DNA of 64,000 nt from Candidatus Palauibacter poriticola (GTDB lineage: Bacteria; Gemmatimonadota; Gemmatimonadetes; Palauibacterales; Palauibacteraceae): NCBI GenBank assembly GCA_012270965.1, contig JAAXHJ010000048.1:1-64000 (forward strand), written 5' to 3'. The position numbers were made by a program, and so were the translations under genes. Each line of letters begins with the position of its first letter. The stretch's first letter is position 1. The notes beneath the pieces were generated by a model. That model had not been told where the DNA came from and did not search any database. It saw nothing but the letters and a program-made list of their open reading frames with translations. This document shows positions 8,452 to 17,187 of the stretch, piece after piece.

Positions 8452-10635
8452 ATGTCCGGCTTTTCGACCGCTGCGTTCCCGCGCCTTCCCCGGCGAGTCT
8501 CCAGTTTGCCGGGTCTCGCGCTCGCCGCCAGCCTCCTCCTCCTGCCCCTGCCGGCTTGGGCGCAAGCGGACGCCACGGCGGCCGAGGCCGGCTGGACGCC
8601 CGCCCTGAGCATGCAGTACCGCGCCGTCTCCGGGACCGCGATCTCCCCCGATGGCTCCCGCATCGCGCTCGTCGTGCGCGAGCCGCTGATGGAGGGACGG
8701 CAGTCGGAGTATCTGAGTCACATCTGGATGGCCGACGCGGACGGGACAGGGACCGTGCAGTGGACGCGCGGGAAGGCGTCGGCCGGGTCGCCGCGGTTCT
8801 CGCCCGACGGCGCCTGGCTGAGCTTCACCTCCGGCCGCGAGGGAGAGGGGGAGGCGGGCAGCCAGGTGTGGGCGCTGCCGATGGCGGGCGGCGAGGCCCG
8901 GCGGCTTACGAAGGCGGAAGGGTCGGTGGGGGGATATCGCTGGTCGCCCGACGGGACGCGCATCGCCTTCCTCATGCGGGACCCGCCGACCGCGGAGGAG
9001 AGGAAGGCGCGGGAGGAAAAGCGGGATGTGATCCTCGTGGACCGGGACTACAAGTTCTCGCACCTGTACGTCGCCGCCATCGATCCGGAGTCGGACGAGC
9101 CCGTCGCCGCCGTTCGGCTCACCGCCGGCGACTTCCACATCACCGGCTTCGGCTGGGCCCCCGACGGGGGACGGATCGTGTTCGCGCACCAGGCCGATCC
9201 CCGCATCAACACCGGGCGCTTGAGCGGCGACCTTTCGACGACGACGGTCCCGGATGCGGCGGAGATCGCCCAAATTCTCGCCGCGCGCGGTGCCGAGGGA
9301 GATGACGACGACGACTCGGGCGAAGGCGCGGACGCCGATCCGGCCGCCGTCGGGGAGATCGCGCTCCTCGTGGGCGGGGCGGGGATCGAGCGGAGCCCGC
9401 ACTGGTCGCCGGACGGCGCCTGGATCGCCTACGTGTCGACCGGCAATCAGCCGGAGCCGATCGGCTTGGGGGACGTGTACGTCATGCCGGCCGCGGGCGG
9501 CGAGGCGCGACGGCTGGACACGCCGAACCGCAGCGCGGCGGTGCTCGGTTGGTCGGGGGATTCCTCGGAGCTGCTTCTGCTCGAATCGCTCGGCACGCGC
9601 CGGCACGTGCTGGCCGTCCCAGCCGATGGTGGCGAGTTGCGCTTCATCTCCTACGGGGATGGCGTGGTCGGCTCGGCCGCGCTCACGGATGACGCGAGCC
9701 ACATGGCCTTCACCTGGCAGACCCCCGACGAGCCGTGGGACGTCTTCGTCTCGCCCACGAACGGGTATGCGCCGCAGCAGGTGACGGATCTCCATGCCAG
9801 CGTGCCGCGCCCAGAGATGGGGCGCACGCAACTCGTCTCCTGGACGTCCACGGAAGGGTTCGACATCGAGGGCCTTCTCACCTATCCCGTGGGCTACGAG
9901 GAGGGCGAGCGCGTGCCGCTCATCCTGAACGTGCACGGCGGGCCGGCGGGCGTCTTCAGCCAGAGCTTCACCGGCAGCCCGGCCGCGTACATGCTGCAGT
10001 ACTTCGCACAGGAGGGCTTCGCGATCCTGCGCCCGAACCCCCGCGGCTCGACCGGTTACGGGAAGGACTTCCGCTACGCCAACTTCCAGGACTGGGGCTA
10101 CGGCGACTTCCGGGATCTCATGTCGGGGGTCGACCATGTGATCGAGATGGGGGTGGCGGACGCCGACCGTCTCCTCCTCATGGGCTGGAGCTACGGCGGC
10201 TACATGACCTCGTGGGCCGTCACCCAGACCGACCGCTTCGTGGCGGCGAGCATGGGGGCCGGACTCCCGAACCTGGTTTCGATGACGACGACGACGGACA
10301 TCCAGGACTACCTCGTGGGTCACATGGGGGTTGAGTTCTGGGAGGACTACGAACGCTACGAGCGGCACTCGGCGATGTACCACATCGCGAACGTGGTCAC
10401 GCCGACGCAGGTGATTCACGGGGCCGAGGATCTGCGCGTCCCGTTCACGCAGGGACAGGAGTTCTACCGCGCCCTCGACCGCCGCGGCGTGCCGACGGAG
10501 ATGGTCGTGTACCCGCGCACGCCGCACGGTCCGCGCGAGCCGAAGTTCGTCATGGACGTGTCGGAGCGGATCCTGGCCTGGTTCCGGAAGCACTTGGGAT
10601 CGGCAGCGGTCGCGGCCGAGGACGAGAGCCGCTGA
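8452..10635 (+). CDS. Exported S9-family prolyl oligopeptidase / dipeptidyl aminopeptidase
   Basis: 727 residues: signal peptide (LALAASLLLLPLPAWAQA), a beta-propeller with WSPDGTRIAF-type repeats, then an alpha/beta hydrolase domain. The catalytic triad is visible as Ser580 (GWSYGG), Asp660 (HGAEDLRVP) and His692 (PHGPREP), with the oxyanion-region HGGPAG. Members cleave short peptides after Pro or Ala. An acidic linker (GDDDDDSGEGAD) interrupts the propeller. The ATG has GAGAGGTG just upstream. It is one of four S9 peptidases in the window; all appear exported but they are not tandem copies. Confidence 0.93.
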   Translation: MSGFSTAAFPRLPRRVSSLPGLALAASLLLLPLPAWAQADATAAEAGWTPALSMQYRAVSGTAISPDGSRIALVVREPLMEGRQSEYLSHIWMADADGTGTVQWTRGKASAGSPRFSPDGAWLSFTSGREGEGEAGSQVWALPMAGGEARRLTKAEGSVGGYRWSPDGTRIAFLMRDPPTAEERKAREEKRDVILVDRDYKFSHLYVAAIDPESDEPVAAVRLTAGDFHITGFGWAPDGGRIVFAHQADPRINTGRLSGDLSTTTVPDAAEIAQILAARGAEGDDDDDSGEGADADPAAVGEIALLVGGAGIERSPHWSPDGAWIAYVSTGNQPEPIGLGDVYVMPAAGGEARRLDTPNRSAAVLGWSGDSSELLLLESLGTRRHVLAVPADGGELRFISYGDGVVGSAALTDDASHMAFTWQTPDEPWDVFVSPTNGYAPQQVTDLHASVPRPEMGRTQLVSWTSTEGFDIEGLLTYPVGYEEGERVPLILNVHGGPAGVFSQSFTGSPAAYMLQYFAQEGFAILRPNPRGSTGYGKDFRYANFQDWGYGDFRDLMSGVDHVIEMGVADADRLLLMGWSYGGYMTSWAVTQTDRFVAASMGAGLPNLVSMTTTTDIQDYLVGHMGVEFWEDYERYERHSAMYHIANVVTPTQVIHGAEDLRVPFTQGQEFYRALDRRGVPTEMVVYPRTPHGPREPKFVMDVSERILAWFRKHLGSAAVAAEDESR

Positions 10636-10658
10636 GCCGCCGGGGCACCGCCCCCTCC

Positions 10659-11477
10659 GTGCCGGTCGACGCTCTCTCCGGTCCGGTCGACGCTCTCTCC
10701 AAGCTCCTGCTCACGCGGGCGCCGGGAGAGGCCGCGGTCCGGGCGTGGACCGACGAGATCGCGCACGGTCTCCTCAGCGCGTCCCCTCGTCTCCGCGAAC
10801 CGAACTTCACGAGGATCGGCCGGGATGATCTCGCGTCGTTGTTCGCGGCCTACGACGCGCGCTTTCTCGACGGTCTCTGCGGACGCATCCTCGGCCCGGG
10901 CAGGCTCGGCTTCCGGCTTTCCGGGCGGATGACGCGCACGGCGGGCAAGACCACGCGCTTCGAACGGCGGGGTGGCGGCCCGCGATTCGAGATCGCGGTG
11001 GCCACGTCCATCCTCTTCGACGGGTTCGGGGACGACGACCGGGATGTGACGGCGTGCGGGCTCCCCTGCCGGAGCCGGCTCGAGGCGCTGCAGCGGATCT
11101 TCGAGCACGAACTCGTGCACCTCGCCGAGTCGCTGTGCTGGGGCGAGAGCCACTGCGGCAGGTCGCGCTTTCGGGGGATCGCGGAGCGGCTCTTCCTCCA
11201 TCGGACGCACACCCACCAACTCATCACCCGCTCCGAGCGCGCCGCCCGGGACGGGATCGTCGTGGGTTCCCGCGTCACCTTCGTCTATCGCGGCCAACCC
11301 CTGACGGGACGCGTAAACCGGATCACGAAACGCGCCACCGTGCTCGTGGAGGAGGCGGGGGCCGCCCGCTGGTCCGACGGGCGCCGCTACGCCCGCTACT
11401 ACGTGCCCCTCGGCCAACTCCAACTCGTCGCCCCGGAGACGGACCGCGAGCCGGAACCGCGACGGGGGCGGACGTGA
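10659..11477 (+). CDS. SprT-like zinc metalloprotease-fold protein
   Basis: 272 residues from a GTG start 23 bases after the S9 gene. An HELVHLAE motif with His150, Glu151 and His154 is followed by CHCGRSRF-like Cys/His-rich sequence (GESHCGRSRFRG), as in SprT-like proteins, and a C-terminal SH3-like segment (GSRVTFVYRGQPLTGRV). No signal peptide is seen, so it is probably cytoplasmic. SprT/Spartan proteins act on DNA-protein crosslinks in eukaryotes; the bacterial role is mostly unknown. The DNA-repair gene immediately downstream fits but does not prove a repair role. The extreme N-terminus is a two-copy heptapeptide (PVDALSG/PVDALSK). Confidence 0.68.
   Translation: MPVDALSGPVDALSKLLLTRAPGEAAVRAWTDEIAHGLLSASPRLREPNFTRIGRDDLASLFAAYDARFLDGLCGRILGPGRLGFRLSGRMTRTAGKTTRFERRGGGPRFEIAVATSILFDGFGDDDRDVTACGLPCRSRLEALQRIFEHELVHLAESLCWGESHCGRSRFRGIAERLFLHRTHTHQLITRSERAARDGIVVGSRVTFVYRGQPLTGRVNRITKRATVLVEEAGAARWSDGRRYARYYVPLGQLQLVAPETDREPEPRRGRT
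10662..10703 (+). repeat. Tandem duplication, 2 x 21 bp, at the SprT-like gene start
   Basis: CCGGTCGACGCTCTCTCC is repeated with identical sequence at 10662 and 10683, encoding PVDALSG then PVDALSK. The unit length keeps the reading frame. Confidence 0.85.
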
Positions 11478-11499
11478 CCGCAACCCGCGGGAGCCGCAC

Positions 11500-11553
11500 G
11501 TGACCGGGCCCCGCCGGAAGCCGCACGTGACCGGGCCCCGCCGGAGCCGTCCG
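11500..11553 (+). repeat. Tandem duplication, 2 x 27 bp, spanning alternative starts
   Basis: GTGACCGGGCCCCGCCGGA is repeated at 11500 and 11527, encoding TGPRRKPH then TGPRRSRP. Both copies offer a GTG start, so the duplication creates two possible N-termini nine residues apart. Confidence 0.85.
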
Positions 11554-12738
11554 AAGTTCACCCGGGAGGCGACGGTTCGCTTGTGGCTGCACCGCCAGGG
11601 GCTCACCCGGCCGCGCGGATCGACTCCGCTCGACGCCCCGGCCTTCGTAGAGCACCTGGAACGGACGGGCGCCCTGCAACTCGACAGCGTGAACGTCGTG
11701 GACCGGGCCCACTACCTGACCCTCTGGAGCCGGTTCGGATCGTACGACCGCTCCGACGTGGACCAGTGGGTGTACGGGGACCACCTCGCGTACGAGTACT
11801 GGGGGCACGAAGCTTCGATCCTTCCCATCTCCCATCTCCCCCTCGGACGGCGGCGCATGCGACGGTTTCCCCCCGCGAGCTGGTCGGGTCGCGCGTGGTG
11901 GAGCCGATACGCGACCTCGACCGCGTCGAAGCGGCGGGTGCTGCGGCGGCTGCGCGCGCAAGGACCTTTGGAGAGCGTCGACTTCCAGCCGCGGCCGGCC
12001 GAACGCGAGGCGGAGACGGACTCGCTTGCGTGGCGCCTGAGGGAGGACAAGCGCTCGCTCAAGCTGCTATGGCACGACGGACGCGTCGCGGTGGCGGGGC
12101 GGCGTCACTTCCGCTGCGTCTATGACCTAGCGGAACGGGTCTACCCGGACGGGCCGGCCGCGACGCTCGCCGAATACCACGACAGTTGGCTCCTCATAGG
12201 GCTTTCGGGTTGCGGCATCTCCCCCGAGCGGCACCTCGTCAACTACTTCACCGGGCCGGAACTCAACGCGGCGGAGCGGCGCCGGGTCATCGCCCGCAAC
12301 CTGCGCCGGAAGCGGATCGTCGAGGTCGAGGTGGAGGGATTGCGGGGGCCGTGCTACGCGCTGCCCGAACACTTGGACGGCGTCGATCAACTCCCCGAGC
12401 CCGAGGGGACGACGCTCATCTGTCCCTTCGACTCCCTGCTCTGGCAGCGGAAACGCGCCGCCGAACTCCTGGATTTTTACTACACCGTCGAGATCTACGT
12501 CCCCGCCGCGAAGCGAAGGTACGGCTACTACGTCCTGCCCATCCTGCACGACGGCCGCTTCGTGGGCCGGCTCGACCCGAAACTCCACCGCGACCGCGCC
12601 GTCCTCGAAATCCGCGCGCTCCACCTCGAGCCGAACTTCGCCCCCACCCCGCGTTTCGAGGCCGGGCTCGACGACGCCATCGCAGGCCTCGCCGATTTCC
12701 TGGGCGCGACCGACATCGCCATGCCGCAGAACGGCTGA
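11500..12738 (+). CDS. ycaQ: YcaQ/AlkX-type winged-helix DNA glycosylase
   Basis: About 412 residues. It matches the HTH_42 (YcaQ/AlkZ) family along its length: LWLHRQGLTRPRG, then the catalytic Q-hydrophobic-D motif in LQLDSVNVVDRAHYL, AYEYWGHEASILP, and the C-terminal ICPFDSLLWQRKRA and GYYVLPILHDGRFVGRLDPK. Family members unhook interstrand crosslinks and excise bulky alkylated bases; the Q-x-D form is the YcaQ branch as opposed to the Q-x-Q AlkZ branch. The start is uncertain because a 27-base duplication gives two equivalent GTG codons (11500 and 11527). It follows the SprT-like gene by 22 bases, probably in one operon. Confidence 0.88.
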   Translation: MTGPRRKPHVTGPRRSRPKFTREATVRLWLHRQGLTRPRGSTPLDAPAFVEHLERTGALQLDSVNVVDRAHYLTLWSRFGSYDRSDVDQWVYGDHLAYEYWGHEASILPISHLPLGRRRMRRFPPASWSGRAWWSRYATSTASKRRVLRRLRAQGPLESVDFQPRPAEREAETDSLAWRLREDKRSLKLLWHDGRVAVAGRRHFRCVYDLAERVYPDGPAATLAEYHDSWLLIGLSGCGISPERHLVNYFTGPELNAAERRRVIARNLRRKRIVEVEVEGLRGPCYALPEHLDGVDQLPEPEGTTLICPFDSLLWQRKRAAELLDFYYTVEIYVPAAKRRYGYYVLPILHDGRFVGRLDPKLHRDRAVLEIRALHLEPNFAPTPRFEAGLDDAIAGLADFLGATDIAMPQNG

Positions 12739-13002
12739 GCCGGGGTCCCGCGGAGTATGGACCGGCAAGACGACCGGACCGTACCGGGGGAAACGTCCTC
12801 GTGAACTTCGGAGGTGCTTGCTGAAACGCCCGTTCCGGCCCTGCCGCGCTCACGCTACCGCGGCCACCGTCCCGGGCCTTCTCGCCCTCGCGACGGAAGA
12901 CTGCGGATCGTTCAGACAAACCTCAACTCCAAGCTCAGCCAACCTCTGGGGCGGGTGGGTCAGGCCATATGCGAAGCTCAGACAGATGGAGCTGTCCCGC
13001 TT

Positions 13003-13164
13003 TCACGGACGGTTGGTTTTTGGGGTTGATGGGTGTGAGGGTTGCCGTGCGGGATCGAGCAGGCCCGCCCCTTCTTCGTCTGCGCATCCAAGCTCGATGG
13101 CACCGACCAGCGCGAACACGCAGGCGAGCAGGGCGGTTCGGACGAGTGAGAATCGCGTGCTCAT
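13003..13164 (-). CDS. Small secreted or lipoprotein-like peptide, 53 residues
   Basis: The ATG at 13162-13164 has an excellent GGAAGGAGAAG ribosome site seven to twelve bases upstream. The product begins MSTRFSLVRTALLACVFAL, a good signal sequence, then IELGC, a poor lipobox, and ends in a Pro-rich tail (SHPSTPKTNRP). It is either a genuine small exported peptide or the leader of a truncated lipoprotein gene. No homologue is recognised. Confidence 0.38.
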   Translation of the reverse strand: MSTRFSLVRTALLACVFALVGAIELGCADEEGAGLLDPARQPSHPSTPKTNRP

Positions 13165-13424
13165 TTGGGACTTCTCCTTCCCGTGGTGCTGCCGTTGATT
13201 CTCGGCAAACCGAAGGAGCGCCTGCCGTCGGACAGGAGATTGCTCACCGGGGCGTCCCTCCCGCAGTGTTGGGAGCCACGGATGGCTCCAGCGAGGGCGG
13301 TATGCGCACAGACTGATGGGAGGTACAGGAGAATGGCGTGGCGCTCGTTCGCGAACATTGCAGCCCTCCCTATTCTTGCGTGGGCTTCGGGTTGTGGTGA
13401 CGGGCTGCTACACCATCGGACCCG

Positions 13425-13711
13425 CAGCCTCGGGTGATCGGCGATCCCGGGATGGCTCCAGCGCTCCCGCCTCAACCGCTCGATCCGCCGCCGTCCGTGC
13501 GGGGGGATCCGCCGCAGAAGGCGGTGCTGCCTCGAACTCCGGTCCCCGAGCCCTTCCTCCTCCTCCTCCGGGAACCGCTTTTCCCGCTTGAGAGCCGTCC
13601 GACGACTCGCCCCCATCTCCGCCGCCACCACCTCCACCGGCTCCCCGCCCTCGATCCGTTTCACCGGCAGTGCGTGCCCCGGGGCGTCAACGTCCCTGTC
13701 TTGGTCACCAT
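13425..13711 (-). pseudogene. IS481-family transposase N-terminal remnant
   Basis: The helix-turn-helix part of an IS481 transposase is readable: LTPRG near the start at 13711, then, after a one-base frameshift near 13668, VKRIEGGEPVEVVAAEMGAS, GLGDRSSRQHR and RIERLRRERW. Similarity stops after about 80 residues and the DDE catalytic domain is absent. The element is therefore truncated and frameshifted and cannot encode active transposase. Family is given from the characteristic DRSSR/RIxxLRRxR pattern. Confidence 0.62.
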
Positions 13712-13793
13712 CTCGTCATCTACGGCCCCTAGCACCGTCGGGCAGGTTCAGTCAGGTTTGGGCCGGGTTCCGTGAGACGGAAGAGAAGACTGC

Positions 13794-15070
13794 GTGCTCC
13801 ATTCAAGAAGGGGATGCTGGGCGGCGGTTCTGCTCCTGTTCGTGGTGGGCTGCCAGGGGGATGGGGCGTTCCCGCCGGAGGAGCAACTCTCGCCGGCGCG
13901 GGTCTCGGCGACCGAGCCCTCCGCCCCTCCCTCGGCGGACTCTCCGCCGCCGGGGGCCGCGGTGGACACCGTGGCGGTATCGCCGGAGGACGCCCCGCGG
14001 CTGATAGGAGCCGCCGTAAGGGGCGGCGCGGTCGTCGCGAACGGCAGGGTGCTGGGAATCATCGGCCCCTCCGGCGACCCCTCGGGGGGCGACGCGAGAG
14101 CGGCCGGATCCGTCATCTGCTGGTATCTCGTGTACTACTGGCTGGACACGGGCGTGATCTTCCGCGTCGAACTCCCGTTCTGCGAGGGTAGCGGAAGCGA
14201 CGAGGACGATTTCGAGCTGTCCCGCGACGGGTCGGTCGCCCGCGGCGAAAGGGCGGGGTGTCGAGTGACGGGCCCGGGCTTGGGCCCCTGCATTTCGCCT
14301 GGACGTCGGATAACGCGAGCGTTTCCGGGATCGGGATCAGTGAGTGGAAGGGCGAGGCGACGGAGTCCACGGAGATCGCGGTGGTCGTCACGGCGGGGGA
14401 AAGCCTCGTCTTCTCCCCGGCGGCGGAGACGATCACGGTGCGTGCGCGAGGCTGGAGCGCGCCTTCGGGGGCATCGATTGTGGAGGAACCCGCCGCGCTG
14501 GGCAGCGTTCTGGGGAACTTCCACGTCGCCTGGCCCGAATTCTCCGTTCGGCGGGGCGGCGGGCCCTGGGGCGGCCGGTGGTACGTGCGAAGGACCAGGG
14601 ACTACGCGGTAAGGCTTCGTATCCACCACGACCTGGACCCCCACACGACGGTGGGGTACGGGACGACGGATCCCGTGTCGGCGGTCAGCTTGGCGGCAAG
14701 CTGCGCGGCGCACGCCACCCTCGACAGCGTTGAGACCGTTCCCGGCGTCAACGCCGCGTGCGGGACGGGGGGCCGGTGGCGGGCGTTGCGCGACGAAGTG
14801 GTGGCGCACGAGAACGAGCACAAGGCCGGCTACGTGGGCTGCGTGCCCGCGATGGACGAGCGGATCGAGGTGCTGGACGGTTTTTCGGGTACCGAGGCGG
14901 AAGCGCATGAAGCCGTAGAGGAGTTGCGGGAACTCGTCCGGAAGGCGGATGCCGCGATCAAGGGCCCGACGAGGCCGGACGCGACGTTCACCCTGTGGTA
15001 TCACATCGGGTATTGGTGGCTCGGGGGATGGACCTCGAAGGGACACGCGGACTCGGGCGCGCCGTGCTAG
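13794..15070 (+). pseudogene. Frameshifted lipoprotein with a HENEH zincin-like motif
   Basis: Two frames join into one protein of about 425 residues. The first, from the GTG at 13794, gives a lipoprotein signal (AAVLLLFVVGC), a Pro/Ser linker and a folded region (AAGSVICWYLVYYW). The second takes over near 14251-14258 (GPLHFAWTSDNASV, a possible Ig-like region) and ends with VVAHENEHKAGYVGC, a HExxH motif of the zincin type. One base missing from the run GGGCGGGG would restore a single frame. The secreted-protein gene 14 bases downstream is probably in the same operon. Either a true pseudogene or an assembly error; enzyme activity is unproven. Confidence 0.62.
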
Positions 15071-15084
15071 AGAGGGTCGGAGAC

Positions 15085-15882
15085 ATGATCGGGAAGCGGC
15101 TGTGTCTGGCGTTGATTACGGTCGCGTGGCCGGGTACCGCGACCGGCCAGGAGGCGGAGCGGCTGCCCGCGAACCCGGCCACCGCCTCGTCGGTGCTGGC
15201 GGCCATGCGGGCGCCGTACGCGAGCGGCCTGGACTACGAGCGGAGGCCGGAGGTGAGGGCCGTCCGGCTGCTGAGGCAGCGGTACGAGGCCCGGTCCCGC
15301 GCGGAGCTGGACGCGTTCGCGGACGAGCTGGTGCGGATCGTGTTCGAGGGGAGGGTCGAGGGACGCCAGCTGTCGATGGCGGGCGACAACGCGCGGGCCG
15401 CACTCGCGGCGAGCGCGAACCAGGGGGAGGAGGGGGAGATTCCCTACGAGGGGGCGTGGGACGCGCTGCACCGGATCTGGGAGGCGGAGGCGCGAACGGC
15501 GCCCCCGGGGGAGCGGTGGGACTACTACGGCGCCCTGGGCGCCCTTTACCGGATCGAGCCGCGGGGTCGGGGCCGGGACCTGCTTTACGCCGAGATCGCG
15601 GCGGCCGCGGTGCCGACGTGGAGCGACGCGCGGCCGTGGAAGCCCGGCGATACTCCGGAGAAGCCCGTGCTGCCGGGGTCCACGCCGTGGTGCCGACTCG
15701 TTAGGACGGTGTGGTTCTATTGGAAACACGGGTGGGGGGATTCCCGAGCACCCGAGGCGGTCCGGGAGGGCGACCCGGATGCGATGGATGCTTGGGGCCT
15801 GCGCCGCGTCGAGGCGGAAGTCCCCGGCACGTCGAAGACGCTGAAGGAGATTTGCGGCACGAACTCGACCACCATCTACTGA
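15085..15882 (+). CDS. Secreted protein of unknown function
   Basis: 265 residues from an ATG 14 bases after the HENEH lipoprotein gene. The first 22 residues (MIGKRLCLALITVAWPGTATG) are a likely signal peptide. The rest is mostly helical, Glu/Arg/Trp-rich, with no repeats or catalytic motif I recognise. Two cysteines near the C-terminus (STPWCRL and LKEICGTN) could form a disulfide. Its proximity suggests it works with the lipoprotein before it. Confidence 0.6.
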   Translation: MIGKRLCLALITVAWPGTATGQEAERLPANPATASSVLAAMRAPYASGLDYERRPEVRAVRLLRQRYEARSRAELDAFADELVRIVFEGRVEGRQLSMAGDNARAALAASANQGEEGEIPYEGAWDALHRIWEAEARTAPPGERWDYYGALGALYRIEPRGRGRDLLYAEIAAAAVPTWSDARPWKPGDTPEKPVLPGSTPWCRLVRTVWFYWKHGWGDSRAPEAVREGDPDAMDAWGLRRVEAEVPGTSKTLKEICGTNSTTIY

Positions 15883-15969
15883 CCCTTCGGGCACGGATCC
15901 CGCGCAGCCCGGGTCGTCGGGGACGAAGTCCGCCGGACTCGGTGCCGCCGAGGAAGGCGCGGATCCTGC

Positions 15970-16250
15970 ACAGGCGATGATGGTCCAAGACTTCCCTGCG
16001 GTTGCGTGTGACGACGACGAGCTCGCGAGCAAGGGCGGTGGCGGCAATCAGGCTGTCCTTGACAGGCATCGGTCGCCCCCGGCGCGGAGACGCGCAAGGA
16101 GTTCCGCCCACCGGAGCCCCGTGTTCGCATCCAGCGGGACGCATTGGACTCTGCGCACCAACTCCTCGAACCATGACTCGAGCGCGTCTCGGCCCTTCCC
16201 GGGCGCCAACAGTTGGTCGAACAATCCCCGCTCGAGGATGCCCGGCCGGG
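15970..16250 (-). pseudogene. VapC-like PIN-domain toxin remnant
   Basis: The C-terminal half of a PIN-domain toxin is readable in two frames. One gives ESWFEELVRRVQCVPLDANT and GLRWAELLARLRA. After a one-base slip in the G run near 16078-16082 the other gives GRPMPVKDSLIAATALAREL then VVTRN, matching the conserved PMPxxDxLIAATA...VTRN block. The N-terminus with the first catalytic Asp is missing and the fragment abuts the aldolase gene stop. No antitoxin gene remains beside it. Confidence 0.6.
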
Positions 16251-17033
16251 TTAGGTGTGGTAATCCTGGCTTTCGGCGTCGAGCATTTCCTTCATGCCAT
16301 CGAGATAGCCCGCCTCGCCGGCCGACTCCACGGACATGTCGGCGTTGTGCCGCGCCGCCGCGACCGGGATCGGGCGGATCTTCCGGCCCGTCTGAAGCGC
16401 GAGCAGCTCGTTCATGCAGGCGCGCTCGAGCTGGTAGAGCCACAGCATCGTCTTCTCGATCGTGTCGCCGACCAGCAGCACGCCGTGGTTCGCGAGGAAG
16501 AGCACCCGCTTGTCGCCCAGGGCCTCGACCATGCGCTCGCCCTCGTCCGCCTCCGTGACGATCCCCTCGTACCCGAAGTACGCGCAGTTCCCGTAGAACA
16601 CCGCCGCGTTCTGGCTTCCGCGCTCGTCCAGTCTCCACCCGTCGATCGAGGCGAGCGCCGTGCTGTACGGGGCGTGGATATGGAGGGCGCACATGATGTC
16701 GGGCCGGGCGCGCTGGATGGGCTCGTGGATCGCCCACGCGCTCACGTTCAGCCGCCCTTCGCCGCCCACGGGACGCCCGTCCGGTCCCACCTCCACCAGA
16801 TTGCCGGCCGTCACGCGGGAGAAGTGCGTCTGCCCGGGCGTGATGAGCAGGTGTCCGGGCCTGCCGGGCGCCTTGCAGCTGAAGTGGTTCCACGTGCCCT
16901 CGTGCATGTTCTCGTGCACGACGATCCGGTGCACCGCCGCGAAGTCGATGCGCGCCTGCCGGATGGCGGCATCCTCCACGCCGGCGTCCAGCGGGGACGG
17001 AACGGGGGGAACGGCGGTCTCGGCCGTGTTCAT
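16251..17033 (-). CDS. Class II aldolase/adducin family protein
   Basis: 260 residues. Metal-binding histidines are visible in HIHAPY and in ANHGVLLVG, with the N-terminal HENMHEGTWNHFS block and LLITPG, all typical of the L-fuculose-1-phosphate aldolase / AraD fold. Members carry out aldol cleavage, epimerisation or decarboxylation on sugar-phosphate-like substrates; the substrate is not predictable here. I prefer the ATG at 17033 over the adjoining GTG because AGGAGACAG lies at proper distance upstream. Confidence 0.87.
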   Translation of the reverse strand: MNTAETAVPPVPSPLDAGVEDAAIRQARIDFAAVHRIVVHENMHEGTWNHFSCKAPGRPGHLLITPGQTHFSRVTAGNLVEVGPDGRPVGGEGRLNVSAWAIHEPIQRARPDIMCALHIHAPYSTALASIDGWRLDERGSQNAAVFYGNCAYFGYEGIVTEADEGERMVEALGDKRVLFLANHGVLLVGDTIEKTMLWLYQLERACMNELLALQTGRKIRPIPVAAARHNADMSVESAGEAGYLDGMKEMLDAESQDYHT

Positions 17034-17187
17034 CACCTGTCTCCTGCGCGCGGGAATCCTCCCGCAACCTCACGAGCGGCACCGGCCGGATCAAGCGATG
17101 CCCGCGCAATCGTCACGCCCCGGCGCCCTTGATCGTTCGTGGGGCGGGGTCTTCCCGTCCCGGCGCACTCCAAGCGGAACACAACGC

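Larger units (their letters stand above)
12739..13793. other. Gene-poor accessory spacer with remnants
   Basis: About 1 kb without an intact conserved gene. It holds a small possible lipoprotein gene on the minus strand (13003-13164), a 34-codon plus-strand frame at 13333-13437 whose N-terminus looks like a lipoprotein leader (LPILAWASGCGDG), and an IS481 transposase fragment. The sequence GGATGGCTCCAG occurs at 13281 and again at 13451. Longer plus-strand frames between 12814 and 13198 lack recognisable protein features. The region reads as the scar of past insertions. Confidence 0.5.

Noticed and set aside
12814-13198. Plus-strand frames starting near 12814-12818
   Set aside because: Composition is Ser/Pro/Arg-rich with no domain or good ribosome site, and they oppose a better small minus-strand gene.
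14239-14260. Programmed -1 frameshift in the HENEH lipoprotein gene
   Set aside because: No slippery heptamer or downstream structure stands out in frame; a base missing from a G run is simpler.
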